Positions 8,445 to 16,760 of a stretch of 64,000 nt of DNA are shown here, one piece after another. Both the position numbers and the translations under genes were made by a program. The notes beneath the pieces were generated by a model, which was given only the letters and a program-made list of their open reading frames with translations, searched no databases and had not been told where the DNA came from. The stretch is taken from positions 33,850 to 97,849 of the forward strand of contig JALNZF010000010.1 in the NCBI GenBank assembly GCA_023229435.1, given 5' to 3'. Source of the DNA: Nitrospirota bacterium. Its GTDB lineage: Bacteria; Nitrospirota; UBA9217. The stretch's first letter is position 1. Every line of letters starts with the position of its first letter.

Positions 8445-10067
8445 TTACTTGGTGGTAAAGCTCCAGGTTTCTGTGCTGTCCGCTAAATTATTTGTTGATT
8501 TTCCGTCATCAGCCACGACCTTCCAGTAGTAGGTAGTGCCGGCATTCAGCCCGGCCGCAAAGTAGCTCATTTGATCCGCGGGAGCTGGTGCGGCGGTCTC
8601 GCTCACGTCTTTGCTGTGGCACGAAATGAGCGCTCCGCTTGTGAACAGTACGGCAATAAGGAGGAGGAAAATGGTCCTTTTCCTCTTCGTAAATCCGCCG
8701 ATGAATGTCATGCCGATCATAAACAACCCCGCCCCGCCTGCATAAAACACGCCTTTGCCATTGGTCCGGCTCGCGACCGTTGATGTAATACAGTTCAACG
8801 ATAAGGCCGCGTCCTGGCACATATAGACTTGATACGACAATGTATCTCCGTTCTGGTCAGTACTTTTCATCCACCTGAATTCCTGTTCCGGTCCCACGTC
8901 GCTCAACCCGTTTCCAGGAGAAACCAGCACAGGCGCAGTGGGTGGATCATTGCCGCCATTGAGCATGATCCTCGTTATGCTTCCCGGGCTTCCCGCGTCA
9001 TTGGAATTAATGATGAGGCTGGTAGTCCAATCACTAAGGGTGCTATTTTCCGGTTTATCAAAGCGTATGGTCATCGTGCACGATGGCGGCGACGCGCTGC
9101 CCACGGAAGTCCCAAGGGATGCGCCTGAACATGTGTCCGTGCCCTCGACAATTTTGAACGGCGGTGACAGCTCGTTCACGGAAGTGATAATAAGATTGGT
9201 ATCCCCGTTGTTCTTGATTGTGAGCGTCTTGTCGCCGGACGATCCGCCGAATCTGATAAAGTCTGTATCAGGCCAGACATGCGGCGGTACCCCGCCGGCA
9301 AAAGGAACCATGATACTCATATTGCCGCTGAAACCAACAAACGGGCCGTCCACAAAAGGCAGTCCATTTATGCCGTCTCCATCGACGTCTCTTGACATCA
9401 GGTCCCAAACCTTGGTACGCTGTGTATCGGGATCAGGACATGGATGGTCAGCTGGCTGTTGAGCTGTCTCGCATGATGCGCTGCCGCCGCATCCAACTGT
9501 CTGCTCAGTAGAGGAGCTTGGATAGTTGGAACACATGGGTGACGGGAGAAACGCGGCATGTCTCGTAAATATGTTGATCATATCAATGTCCGTAGAGACA
9601 GTCCAGTTAAACTGATAATGAACGCCCAACTCATCCGCCCCGACCGTAAAGGTGATGGGAGGGTGTGTCGCGTCGGTCAATCCGCAGCCGGGGCTTCCTC
9701 CCGGGCAGAGAGAGTAGACCGTATAGGTGCCGGGCCCATAAAGGACCACATCATGTGTCGCCCAGGTAGCGCCATAGAACCTGGTGGTTGAAGAAAATGC
9801 GCAATTCGAGACCTGGCTGCCCGTGGCAACAGAGTGCCGCTGGGTCCCGTCCCATTTGAATATGACGTCATTCATTCCGCCCGTTATGGCGAGACCGCCT
9901 GCGCTGATCATGGTGAAATTGTTGTTATAAGAAGTTTGTACCGCTGCCAACGCCTGTGTTGTGACCATCCCAACACAAAGGACGATAGAGGCAATAAGGA
10001 TAAGCCACTTTCCTCTGAGCGGTGTTTTCGCTATTTTATTCATAAGCTCGTTCCCCCTCTTGATCAT
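8445..10067 (-). CDS. Large secreted protein with ASH-type domain and an Fn3 domain split by a membrane hairpin
   Basis: The signal peptide is GKWLILIASIVLCVGMVTTQ ... ALA. Residues about 42-230 form an N-terminal domain shared with the 10230 gene (NDVIFKWDGT, YGPGTYTVY, FNWTVSTDIDM, then a calcium-loop-like DVDGDGINGLPFVDGPF). Residues about 265-375 resemble the choice-of-anchor D/ASH fold (DKTLTIKNNGDTNLIITSV). A C-terminal Fn3 domain begins APVLVSPGNGLSDVGPEQEF and resumes at AGLNAGTTYYWKVVADDG. Between its halves lie a glycine-rich hydrophobic stretch (GGAGLFMIGMTFIGG), KRKR, a second hydrophobic stretch (IFLLLIAVLFTSGA) and a lipobox-like LISC. AAGGAGG precedes the start. The function is unknown. 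Confidence 0.75.
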   Translation of the reverse strand: MIKRGNELMNKIAKTPLRGKWLILIASIVLCVGMVTTQALAAVQTSYNNNFTMISAGGLAITGGMNDVIFKWDGTQRHSVATGSQVSNCAFSSTTRFYGATWATHDVVLYGPGTYTVYSLCPGGSPGCGLTDATHPPITFTVGADELGVHYQFNWTVSTDIDMINIFTRHAAFLPSPMCSNYPSSSTEQTVGCGGSASCETAQQPADHPCPDPDTQRTKVWDLMSRDVDGDGINGLPFVDGPFVGFSGNMSIMVPFAGGVPPHVWPDTDFIRFGGSSGDKTLTIKNNGDTNLIITSVNELSPPFKIVEGTDTCSGASLGTSVGSASPPSCTMTIRFDKPENSTLSDWTTSLIINSNDAGSPGSITRIMLNGGNDPPTAPVLVSPGNGLSDVGPEQEFRWMKSTDQNGDTLSYQVYMCQDAALSLNCITSTVASRTNGKGVFYAGGAGLFMIGMTFIGGFTKRKRTIFLLLIAVLFTSGALISCHSKDVSETAAPAPADQMSYFAAGLNAGTTYYWKVVADDGKSTNNLADSTETWSFTTK

Positions 10068-10186
10068 TATCCTGTCCTCCTTGAGTAATATGAGTAATAT
10101 AGGTAACCGGTAATTTCCAATAGAAGTCTATTGCTCAACTTCATATCGTATATCAACAAGTGCTATGAAAACAAGAGCAGAAGCGC

Positions 10187-10225
10187 CCCGCGAAGAACGG
10201 GGCACCTCTGTTCTCTTAAAATTTT
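10187..10225 (-). terminator. Hairpin after the 10230 gene
   Basis: On the minus strand GCCCCG-TTCTTCG-CGGGGC follows the stop codon and is followed by a pyrimidine-rich stretch ending TTGTTTTC. It is a plausible intrinsic terminator. Confidence 0.5.
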
Positions 10226-10229
10226 CCAA

Positions 10230-11801
10230 TTACTGTGTCGTAAAGCTGTACGAGACACTGCTGACAAGACCACCTCTACTGTCATCAGCCTCGACTTTCC
10301 AATAGTACGTAGTGCTCGGAGTAAGCCCCGAAGCCATATAGTTCATTTCGTTGTCGCCAAGGGGCGTGCCGACGTTCTTGTCTGAGGTGATTCCGCAGGC
10401 GATGAATGCACCGCCGGCACACAGCGTTACAATGATGAGAAGGGCAATGATCTTTTTTCTTCCCCTAAAACCGCCGATGAACGTCAAGCCGATCATAAAC
10501 AGCCCTGCCCCGCTTGCATAGAACACACTCTTGCTGTTCTTTTTGCTCGCATCTGCAACATCCACTATGGAGGGGCAACCCATAGCGTCCGGGGTTATAC
10601 AATAAGTGACATGATACTTGAGAGCATCTCCATCAGTATCACCACACTTAGTCCATCTAAATTCTACTGTCGAACCCAACCCGCTCTGGCCATCTGTCGG
10701 ATAGATAAGGGTCGGGGCCGGACTGCAAGCCACATTACACGTCGGACCAGGTATATAGGTGCCGGAAGAACATGTTCCACCTGAACAAACATCGCCTTCT
10801 GTGCAGGCATCGTTATCGTCACAGGACGATGTATTATTTACATAAACACAATCGCCTGTTGAAGAATCACACGTATCTGTGGTGCAAACATTACTATCAT
10901 CGCAATTCGTTTGTGTGTGCGTGCAAGTGCCGGACACATCACAGGAATCCGTTGTGCATGCGTCATTGTCATCGCATTTGGGTGTTCCTACACACGCCTC
11001 ATTAAAACAAACGTCATTACCTGTGCAGACATCGCCGTCGTCACAGACTGTCCCATCAGCGTGTCCTACACAACACGTTCCTGAAACAGGCGTGTGAACG
11101 CAGGTGGCTGTGGCCAGATCACAGGAATCGATTGTACATGCATCGTTGTCATTGCAGTTGCCGCAAACCATCACATTGAAGTTGGCATTGAAATTCATGA
11201 ACGGGCCATCTACCATGCCACGGCCGTTTATGCCATCTCCATTCCAGTCATTTGACATCAAGTCCCAAACCGTGTTGGCCGGATTGGAACCGCATGCCAC
11301 TGTGTGCATGGGTGACGGTGCAAACACGGCGTGCGGCGTCCAGACATCCACCACGTCTATGTTTGTGCTAAGATTCCAGTTAAAGAGCATGTGGGCGCCG
11401 AGTTCTGTCGCACCAACCGTAAAGGTGATCGCAGTGCCTGTTCCGCAGCCGGGGCTTCCCTCCGGACAACCTGCGTAGACCGTGTAGGTGCCGGGGCCAT
11501 AGACGGCCACATCATGGGCCGACCACGTCTTACCCTGGAACGGACAGGATGAGGTAATTGTTGCATTCGAGACCTGGCCGGCTGCTGCAACAGAAGTCTT
11601 CGTGGTCCCGTCCCAGGTGAAATGAACGTCATTGGTGCCGCCCACCGCACTGCCAGTTGGAGAGCGCATGGTAAAATTGTTTAATGTAGTATCTGCTGCC
11701 GCCAAGGCCTGCGTCGCGCCCATACCAACACAGAGGATCAATGAGGCAAAAAAGATAAACCACTTTCCCCATAGCGTCGTATTTTTCGCTATTTCGTTCA
11801 T
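10230..11801 (-). CDS. Secreted Cys-rich repeat protein with the same split Fn3 domain
   Basis: This is a paralogue of the 8445 gene. The signal peptide is GKWFIFFASLILCVGMGATQ ... ALA. The shared N-terminal domain (NDVHFTWDGTTKTSV, YGPGTYTVYAGCPEG) ends with the loop DWNGDGINGRGMVDGPF. About seven Cys-rich units of the Dictyostelium-repeat type follow (CDDNDACTTDSCD, CDDSNVCTTDTCD). The C-terminal Fn3 halves flank GAGLFMIGLTFIGGFRGRKK, a second hydrophobic stretch and FIAC. ATG at 11799-11801 is chosen, with GGGAGG eight bases upstream; an in-frame GTG at 11825 also has a good GGAGG. The function is unknown; the secreted, calcium- and disulphide-rich design suggests a surface or adhesion role (inference). 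Confidence 0.75.
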   Translation of the reverse strand: MNEIAKNTTLWGKWFIFFASLILCVGMGATQALAAADTTLNNFTMRSPTGSAVGGTNDVHFTWDGTTKTSVAAAGQVSNATITSSCPFQGKTWSAHDVAVYGPGTYTVYAGCPEGSPGCGTGTAITFTVGATELGAHMLFNWNLSTNIDVVDVWTPHAVFAPSPMHTVACGSNPANTVWDLMSNDWNGDGINGRGMVDGPFMNFNANFNVMVCGNCNDNDACTIDSCDLATATCVHTPVSGTCCVGHADGTVCDDGDVCTGNDVCFNEACVGTPKCDDNDACTTDSCDVSGTCTHTQTNCDDSNVCTTDTCDSSTGDCVYVNNTSSCDDNDACTEGDVCSGGTCSSGTYIPGPTCNVACSPAPTLIYPTDGQSGLGSTVEFRWTKCGDTDGDALKYHVTYCITPDAMGCPSIVDVADASKKNSKSVFYASGAGLFMIGLTFIGGFRGRKKIIALLIIVTLCAGGAFIACGITSDKNVGTPLGDNEMNYMASGLTPSTTYYWKVEADDSRGGLVSSVSYSFTTQ

Positions 11802-11829
11802 AACCATGTCCTCCCTTTTGTTCACAATC

Positions 11830-12670
11830 ATTTCCTCCTTATTATTATTGATTTGTAATGTAACGTGCAGTTCTCTGAAATTAGTTTGCAGGGGCAATTT
11901 GCCAGAGGGAAGATTTCGAGTAAAGCCGGTTTCTTCCATAATAAATTCATTCCCTGGATACCCGATCACTTTGCCGCGGGGAGGTTTATCAGCCCTCTTC
12001 AGGTGTTGAAGACACACTCACCTGAACACACTTTCAAAAAAGATCTTTTCCCGGCTCAGCAGAATGACAAAAGACCTCACCTCTTTTCCAAAGCTTCTTG
12101 CTGTTTTTCCCCGTATTGTTATAAATTATCAGGATGGTAGAATAGTATTAAATGTAATTAGCGTATATCATATAACAGAGATTTTGGCGCATGTCAATCT
12201 CTTTTTTTTCAACCAGATTAATTAATTTTCATGACCGCTCAGGACAGGTAAAACCATATTTATATTTTCAAAAGTAATGGGAAAATGGGCCAAAGTGCGG
12301 TTATGCACTTGACGGAACCCAACGTAATTTATTGTGAATTCTCTCAAACCATCCCCCCCGTCTGATATAAACCCCGACTTTAATAAAATCCAAGAGGACA
12401 GGCATACCGGGGCAGGCTTATGAACATTCGCTCATTACACTATCTTCGCACTATTTCCGTCATCCCCGAGTGCTCTTATCGGGAATATGATATGGTTGTC
12501 TCGATAGGGTTGGCGCCGTCAAGTGCATACACTAATCAACTACCCCGCCGCAAGCAGCGGGGTATTAGAACCGTGTTCACTTGATCCATTCGCCGCAAGC
12601 GGCGGGGAATTTGACCCAGTGACCCGATTAAAATTAAAACCCAAAAAAGGAAAGAGATTTTTTCCCCGTC
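11830..12670. other. Intergenic region with hairpin repeats, no gene
   Basis: No supported ORF. Two short hairpins contain CCCGCCGCAAGCAGCGGGG (about 12544) and CGCCGCAAGCGGCGGGG (about 12590). The phrase TGCACTTGACGG at about 12306 is echoed in inverted form (CCGTCAAGTGCATA) at about 12517. A stretch resembling other GTCATCCCCGA repeats is at about 12459. Confidence 0.5.
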
Positions 12671-12696
12671 GTTATTGACACCCGAGCATAAAATTA

Positions 12697-12736
12697 TTGC
12701 AAACAGACGGTAATCTGATATAATTCACATTACCGT
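12697..12736 (+). promoter_or_regulatory. Promoter and dyad operator of the orphan MNT gene
   Basis: TTGCAA (12697-12702), a 16-bp spacer and TATAAT (12719-12724) preceded by TGA (extended -10). A perfect inverted repeat ACGGTAAT (12707-12714) / ATTACCGT (12729-12736) straddles the -10 box, as expected for an autoregulated antitoxin promoter. Confidence 0.6.
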
Positions 12737-12756
12737 GGCCGAGGAGGTGACTCACC

Positions 12757-13095
12757 ATGAAGACACTTGATTATAGTGTAGTGGTAAAAAGAATTAATGT
12801 TCCGAAGGAAAAAATCTCCAATTTTTGCCGCCGCTGGAAAATCAGCGAGTTTGCGTTGTTCGGTTCAGTGTTGTGGGATAATTTCCGACCAGAAAGCGAT
12901 ATCGACGTACTGGTGACCTTTGCGCCAAATGCCGGCTGGAGCCTTCTTGACCACGTGGAAATGCAGGACGAGCTGAAATCTCTCTTTGGACGCACTGTCG
13001 ATCTCATAAGCCGCCGCGGCATTGAACGAAGTCGAAATCGCATTCGTCGTAAGGAGATTTTAGAGTCCGCAGAGGTAATCTATGCCGCAGCGTGA
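12757..13095 (+). CDS. MNT-type nucleotidyltransferase (MntA/MNT antitoxin family)
   Basis: The 112-residue protein has the minimal nucleotidyltransferase motif FGSVLWDNFRPESDIDVLV (GSx10DxD) near residues 37-55. It continues with LFGRTVDLISRRGIERSRN and the C-terminal KEILESAEVIYAA typical of MNT partners of HEPN toxins. GAGGAGG lies nine bases before the ATG. The HEPN gene expected next is reduced to a 16-codon start, followed by a palindromic repeat and a zinc-finger antitoxin remnant. This copy is thus an orphan, presumably without its toxin. Confidence 0.82.
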   Translation: MKTLDYSVVVKRINVPKEKISNFCRRWKISEFALFGSVLWDNFRPESDIDVLVTFAPNAGWSLLDHVEMQDELKSLFGRTVDLISRRGIERSRNRIRRKEILESAEVIYAAA

Positions 13096-13132
13096 TAGCG
13101 GAGGTAGTTATGGCACGAAATGCTTTATCTAA
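13082..13132 (+). pseudogene. Possible start of a lost HEPN partner gene
   Basis: An ATG overlapping the end of the MNT gene opens MPQRD, a typical start of MNT-linked HEPN (DUF86) proteins, but a stop comes after 16 codons, just before a palindromic repeat. Weak evidence: position and the first residues only. Confidence 0.3.
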
Positions 13133-13157
13133 TGCAAACGCATAAAATATTGTTACA

Positions 13158-13210
13158 TGTAGGGCAAGGCTTTAGCCTTGCTTTAAGCAACCCTGAAGGG
13201 TTGCCCTACA
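13158..13210. repeat. TGTAGGGCAAGGC palindromic repeat
   Basis: TGTAGGGCAAGGCTTTAGCC and the closing GGTTGCCCTACA form a palindrome. A second copy is at 56047-56109. It separates the MNT gene from the zinc-finger remnant. Confidence 0.8.
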
Positions 13211-13250
13211 AATGATATAACAATAATTATTGCGTTTGCTATAATAAGTG

Positions 13251-13379
13251 CCCGCAACGGTGTGCGCGCAGTGCGGTGCGGATTGGATTGACGACGCGGT
13301 TGCCTCAAAATTGGAAGAGATCGTCGACGATGCACGTAAGAAACATCATGTTGTTGAGGTTACAACATTGACTGCTTGA
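13251..13379 (+). pseudogene. Remnant of a YgiT/MqsA-type zinc-finger antitoxin
   Basis: The plus frame reads PATVCAQCGADWIDDAVASK ... ending VEVTTLTA and a stop. VPATVCxxCG is the second half of the CxxC...CxxC zinc finger in YgiT-type antitoxins. No start codon or first CxxC is left upstream, because the palindromic repeat interrupts the frame. Confidence 0.5.
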
Positions 13380-13571
13380 CGAAGTATTCCATCGGTTGAG
13401 CGGCTGCGAACTCTGGCGTTCATTTTCCATCCTCTCTTTAATAACAATGCCGCAGTCGACAGGTCGGGTAAATCGTAGCGCAATTCGAAATCTCCTTAAT
13501 CTACGCTTCTTCACTTTGTCACCTCCCGGTAACGAGTCGAGAATATGCATGATCGGTTTGCGTTTCTGCGC

Positions 13572-13606
13572 TTGTCTTTTCTCTTCCAATCTGCTAATAT
13601 TTTCAC
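13572..13606 (+). promoter_or_regulatory. Promoter of mntA-hepT, predicted leaderless
   Basis: TTGTCT (13572-13577), 17-bp spacer, TAATAT (13595-13600) with TGC in front. The transcription start expected 6-7 bases downstream coincides with the ATG at 13607, and no ribosome-binding site is visible. Confidence 0.5.
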
Positions 13607-14038
13607 ATGGCAATGAAAAAATTCAACGAGTTAACGGAAACGAAGAAGATCACCGTCCAGAACACCTTGAAAAGCGTTTTGGAGAAACATCCCGATATCT
13701 GTTTTGCGTATCTGCACGGCTCCTTTGTAAAACGTGAAGATTTTAACGATATAGATGTTGCCCTATATCTCGTGTCGAGGCCTGCCGCTCCACTTGAGTA
13801 TGAGCTTTCGCTTGAGGCTGAATTCATGGACGTTGTGCGGAAGTACCCGGTAGATGTCAGGGTCCTGAACACGGCGCCTCTCTCCTTCAGATATAACGTC
13901 ATTAAAGAAGGCGTTCTCTTGATTGTGAACGATGATGAAAAGAGAACGGGTTTTCAGGAAGCCACCCTGGCTGATTATTTTGATTTTGCGCCGTATCGAA
14001 TGCTGTATTTGAAGGAGGCCCTGGGAATTGGAGTTTAA
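13607..14038 (+). CDS. mntA: MntA-type nucleotidyltransferase antitoxin
   Basis: The 143-residue protein has the motif HGSFVKREDFNDIDVAL (GSx10DxD) near residues 38-55, the catalytic signature of MNT-domain proteins that AMPylate and silence HEPN toxins. It is followed directly by the HEPN gene, overlapping it by 11 bp, which is the standard mntA-hepT order. The start at 13607 has no ribosome-binding site but lies at the predicted transcription start; ATG at 13613 is an alternative. The assignment rests on motif and partner. The partner's RX4HXY motif matches the target of the family. Confidence 0.88.
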   Translation: MAMKKFNELTETKKITVQNTLKSVLEKHPDICFAYLHGSFVKREDFNDIDVALYLVSRPAAPLEYELSLEAEFMDVVRKYPVDVRVLNTAPLSFRYNVIKEGVLLIVNDDEKRTGFQEATLADYFDFAPYRMLYLKEALGIGV

Positions 14039-14453
14039 TCAGGACAAGGTAAGAAAAATTGTCTCGGAGATATTAACTGCTCTTGAACGGCTTGAGGAAT
14101 TAAAACATCTCCCTAAAGAGGCGTTTCTGTCCGATCCCCATAAGATAGGAAGCGCCAAATACTCGTTTATCGTTGCCATTGAAGGCACTATCGATCTTGC
14201 CAATCATGTCATCGCAAAAAATGCATTCAGAACTCCCGAAGATTATGCCGACACCTTCAAAGTCCTCTCAGAAAGAGGTGCTATTGATGCTGAATTTACT
14301 AAAACATTAATGCAAATGGCACGGTTCAGGAACCGCCTCGTGCATATCTACTGGGAAGTTGACAATGAGGAGCTTTACCGGCTTATCCACTCTCATGCAG
14401 ACGATGTCCGGCAATTTCTAAAAAAATTCGGCTTGTTCATCGGTTTAAAATGA
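14028..14453 (+). CDS. hepT: HepT-type HEPN ribonuclease toxin
   Basis: The 141-residue all-helical protein carries the HEPN active-site motif RNRLVHIYW (RX4HXY) near residue 113. In this family it cleaves RNA and its tyrosine is the AMPylation site. The start is TTG at 14028-14030, supported by AAGGAGG ten bases upstream inside the end of mntA; the overlap implies translational coupling. The middle region KIGSAKYSFIVAIEGTIDLA is typical of DUF86. This is a complete type VII toxin-antitoxin pair, in contrast to the decayed one just upstream. Confidence 0.88.
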   Translation: MEFNQDKVRKIVSEILTALERLEELKHLPKEAFLSDPHKIGSAKYSFIVAIEGTIDLANHVIAKNAFRTPEDYADTFKVLSERGAIDAEFTKTLMQMARFRNRLVHIYWEVDNEELYRLIHSHADDVRQFLKKFGLFIGLK

Positions 14454-14586
14454 GGCGACTACCCTTCTTTTTCCGCTCCATTTCCTCCGCGCAGTCAATT
14501 GCAAAAAAGAGTCCTTGTCAATATACTCTTTATCGGCTATAGTTGATCTCATGCAGCACCATTCTAATTCCACAGGAGGGAACTAT

Positions 14587-14874
14587 ATGGCAAAGGCAAT
14601 GACGAAATCGCAGTTGGTGGCAAAGGTCGCGGAGAAGGCATCACTTACCAAGAAGGCCGCCGGTGAGTTATTGGATTTCATCGCGGAAACGGCCTATAAA
14701 GAAGCAAAGAACACCTTTACGCTGCCCGGGCTCGGCAAGCTCGTGCTGGTACAGCGCAAGGCCCGCATGGGCAGAAACCCGGCAACCGGTGAAACCATCA
14801 AGATAAAGGCAAAGAAGGTCGTTAAGTTCCGTGTTGCCAAGGCCGCCAAGGACGCGATCCTGGGCGCGAAGTAA
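14587..14874 (+). CDS. HU-family DNA-binding protein
   Basis: This is a histone-like DNA-bending protein of 95 residues. The start MAKAMTKSQLVAKVAEKASL is chosen because AGGAGGG lies just before ATG 14587; the upstream in-frame ATG has no such site. The beta-arm motif reads RKARMGRNPATGETIKIKAK, with the conserved NPxTGE. It is monocistronic and followed by a clear intrinsic terminator. The C-terminus KAAKDAILGAK is slightly Lys/Ala-rich. HU versus IHF cannot be settled from the sequence alone. Confidence 0.93.
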   Translation: MAKAMTKSQLVAKVAEKASLTKKAAGELLDFIAETAYKEAKNTFTLPGLGKLVLVQRKARMGRNPATGETIKIKAKKVVKFRVAKAAKDAILGAK

Positions 14875-14894
14875 TCCATCCTTTGCAAAACCAG

Positions 14895-14927
14895 GCCCAC
14901 TCTGAACAGGAGTGGGCTTTATTTTTT
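14895..14927 (+). terminator. Intrinsic terminator of the HU gene
   Basis: Perfect 8-bp stem GCCCACTC (14895-14902) / GAGTGGGC (14910-14917) with a 7-base loop, followed by TTTATTTTTT. Confidence 0.9.
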
Positions 14928-15013
14928 GCACGCACTGAGATCAAAGCTCCTGTGGTTTATTCAGCCTAAACCATGAACCGTGAACCTGACAACCTGAGAG
15001 TTATCTCAATACC

Positions 15014-15292
15014 ATGACCGTTCCCCAGTCCATAGAACTGCCCATAGACGGCACACTCGACCTGCACACGTTCCTGCCCGGAGAAGTGACTGACCTGGTT
15101 CCCGAATACCTCGCCGCCTGCCGGGAGCGCGGTATCACGCAGGTCCGAATCATACACGGAAAAGGCGTCGGTACGCTGCGGACCATGGTCGGGAAAATCC
15201 TTGAAAAGCTCCCCTACGTAGAATCGTTTACAACAGCGGAAGGAAGTGCCGGCGGCTGGGGAGCGACGATCGTGACGCTGCGGAGAATATGA
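15014..15292 (+). CDS. Smr-domain protein
   Basis: The 92-residue protein consists of one Smr domain: DGTLDLHTFLPGEV near residue 13 (the DLH motif), RIIHGKGVGTLR near residue 45 (HGKGxGxLR) and GGWGATIVTL at the end. Smr domains are nucleases or nucleic-acid-binding modules, stand-alone or fused to MutS2. This is the short stand-alone form. It overlaps the following CAP-domain gene by four bases (ATGA), so the two are probably co-transcribed, though a functional link is not evident. Confidence 0.9.
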   Translation: MTVPQSIELPIDGTLDLHTFLPGEVTDLVPEYLAACRERGITQVRIIHGKGVGTLRTMVGKILEKLPYVESFTTAEGSAGGWGATIVTLRRI

Positions 15293-15888
15293 TCAGGATG
15301 ATCACTCGTTGTCAGAAGACGATCAGTATCGTGATATGCGCGCTTGTCCTTTATTCCTGCGCCCCAGCCCCTTCACGGATCGACCCCGTGTCGCTCAAGA
15401 AGCGGCCACAACCGACGATATCCGCAGCCGGCCTGGAAAAGAAGATCCACACCCTTATCAACAGAGAACGAAAAACACACGGCTTGCCGCAACTCGAATG
15501 GGATGATGCGCTTGCGGGTATTGGAAGAAAACACAGCAAGGATATGGCACTCAGAAATTACTTTGGCCATAATTCCCCGGAAGGGCATGACTTCTCATAC
15601 CGGTACCGACAGGAAGGATATCAGTGCGCGGTCCGCGTGGGCAATACCATTTACGGGGGCGCGGAAAACATCGCATTGAACAACCAATATGCCTCTGTTA
15701 CCACGGTGAATGGTGAGGCCTTCTACGACTGGAACTCGCAGGATACGATCGCTGAAACAACGGTGCAGGGATGGATGAACAGCACGGGTCACCGGAAAAA
15801 TATTCTCATGCCCCACTGGAGGCGCGAGGGAATCGGCGTCGTCTTTGGCCCTGAGGGAAAGATCGATATAACGCAGAATTTTTGCTGA
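15289..15888 (+). CDS. CAP/SCP-domain lipoprotein
   Basis: A lipoprotein signal peptide (VICALVLYSC, lipobox near residue 24) precedes one CAP domain. The motifs are INRERKTHGLPQLEWDDAL, RKHSKDMALRNYFGHNSPEG, GAENIA and GWMNSTGHRKNILMPHWRR, with the conserved His and Glu residues of the CAP cavity. The product is a periplasmic or outer-membrane-anchored protein of unknown activity; bacterial CAP proteins have been linked to envelope functions. It is translationally coupled to smr through an ATGA overlap. Confidence 0.88.
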   Translation: MIRMITRCQKTISIVICALVLYSCAPAPSRIDPVSLKKRPQPTISAAGLEKKIHTLINRERKTHGLPQLEWDDALAGIGRKHSKDMALRNYFGHNSPEGHDFSYRYRQEGYQCAVRVGNTIYGGAENIALNNQYASVTTVNGEAFYDWNSQDTIAETTVQGWMNSTGHRKNILMPHWRREGIGVVFGPEGKIDITQNFC

Positions 15889-15889
15889 C

Positions 15890-16310
15890 CTGCCCTTGAT
15901 GCTCTCATTAAAAGTCATAATCTACCGCAGAGACGCTGAGACACGGAGAAATACATATAATAAATAAGGCTCTTCTGACTTTTATGTGGGTCACTTAATT
16001 GCAAGTATCTCTCTTTATTATTTGATTAACAATCTGTTTTCTGAAGGTTATCTAAGTTGGCACTTGTCCAACGTTGTGCATTGTTTTTTTGGGCAGCTCA
16101 TCACTCGGCCGCCCCCGATAAAGACATTTGAGGGCATGCTTTGCATGCCGGGATATATACATTATCTTCGCCCTGATATGCAGATCTCGCAGCACTCCAT
16201 CATCAATTTCTTCATCAAACATGCAGCGGCATGTCCTCCTGCCAGCCAAGGAACAGCGCGTTGCGTAGAAAACGTTGTCGGGTTAGGGAACAAGGAATAC
16301 AACAGGTGCG
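15890..16310. other. Intergenic region without a recognisable gene
   Basis: It contains a GAGACGCTGAGACACGGAG-type repeat motif near 15928 and no ORF with coding features on either strand. Confidence 0.5.
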
Positions 16311-16760
16311 TCAAAGAGAACGAGCGAACTGTTCCGGGCGCACTCTCTTGATCTCCTTGATCGCATCAAAATGCTTGTCCGCTGAAAAGATGGTGGAGAT
16401 TCCGTTGTTGATCATGACCGCCGCATGAATGAGGTCGCGGGGTGGAAGGTTTTTCAAACGATATCGCTCGAATAACTCGAACACGCGATTCATATCGTCT
16501 TTTGTAACAGAGAGAACATCGATATCCAGCGCGAAGATGTCCTTGCATATCGACAGGCCGATATCTCCTTTCTCAATCATGATATATCGATAGAGTATCT
16601 CCTGCAATACCTCCGCATTCACCACCGGAGCGCCAAAATTGCCGAGCGTGCCGTCTCTGGCTATCGCAAGAATGATCTGCGCGCAGGGCGCCTTGAGCGC
16701 GTGGTCGTTGCCCCGGGCGTACATGAAGATACTGGTATCGATGAAGACCCTGTTTTTCAT
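16311..16760 (-). CDS. PIN-domain toxin of a VapBC pair
   Basis: The 149-residue PIN-domain protein has the expected acidic residues: FIDTSIFMYA (Asp near residue 8), NAEVLQEILYRY (Glu near 49), PPRDLIHAAVM (Asp near 112) and FSADKHFDAI (Asp near 130). VapC proteins are magnesium-dependent RNases that cut tRNA or rRNA. Its ATG overlaps the antitoxin stop (ATGA at 16757-16760), the usual arrangement. The end lies in repeat-free sequence; the downstream neighbour is a gene-free region. Confidence 0.88.
   Translation of the reverse strand: MKNRVFIDTSIFMYARGNDHALKAPCAQIILAIARDGTLGNFGAPVVNAEVLQEILYRYIMIEKGDIGLSICKDIFALDIDVLSVTKDDMNRVFELFERYRLKNLPPRDLIHAAVMINNGISTIFSADKHFDAIKEIKRVRPEQFARSL

Noticed and set aside
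13305..13613. 102-codon minus-strand ORF between the MNT genes
   Set aside because: It overlaps the zinc-finger remnant and the mntA promoter, and no family motif is recognisable.
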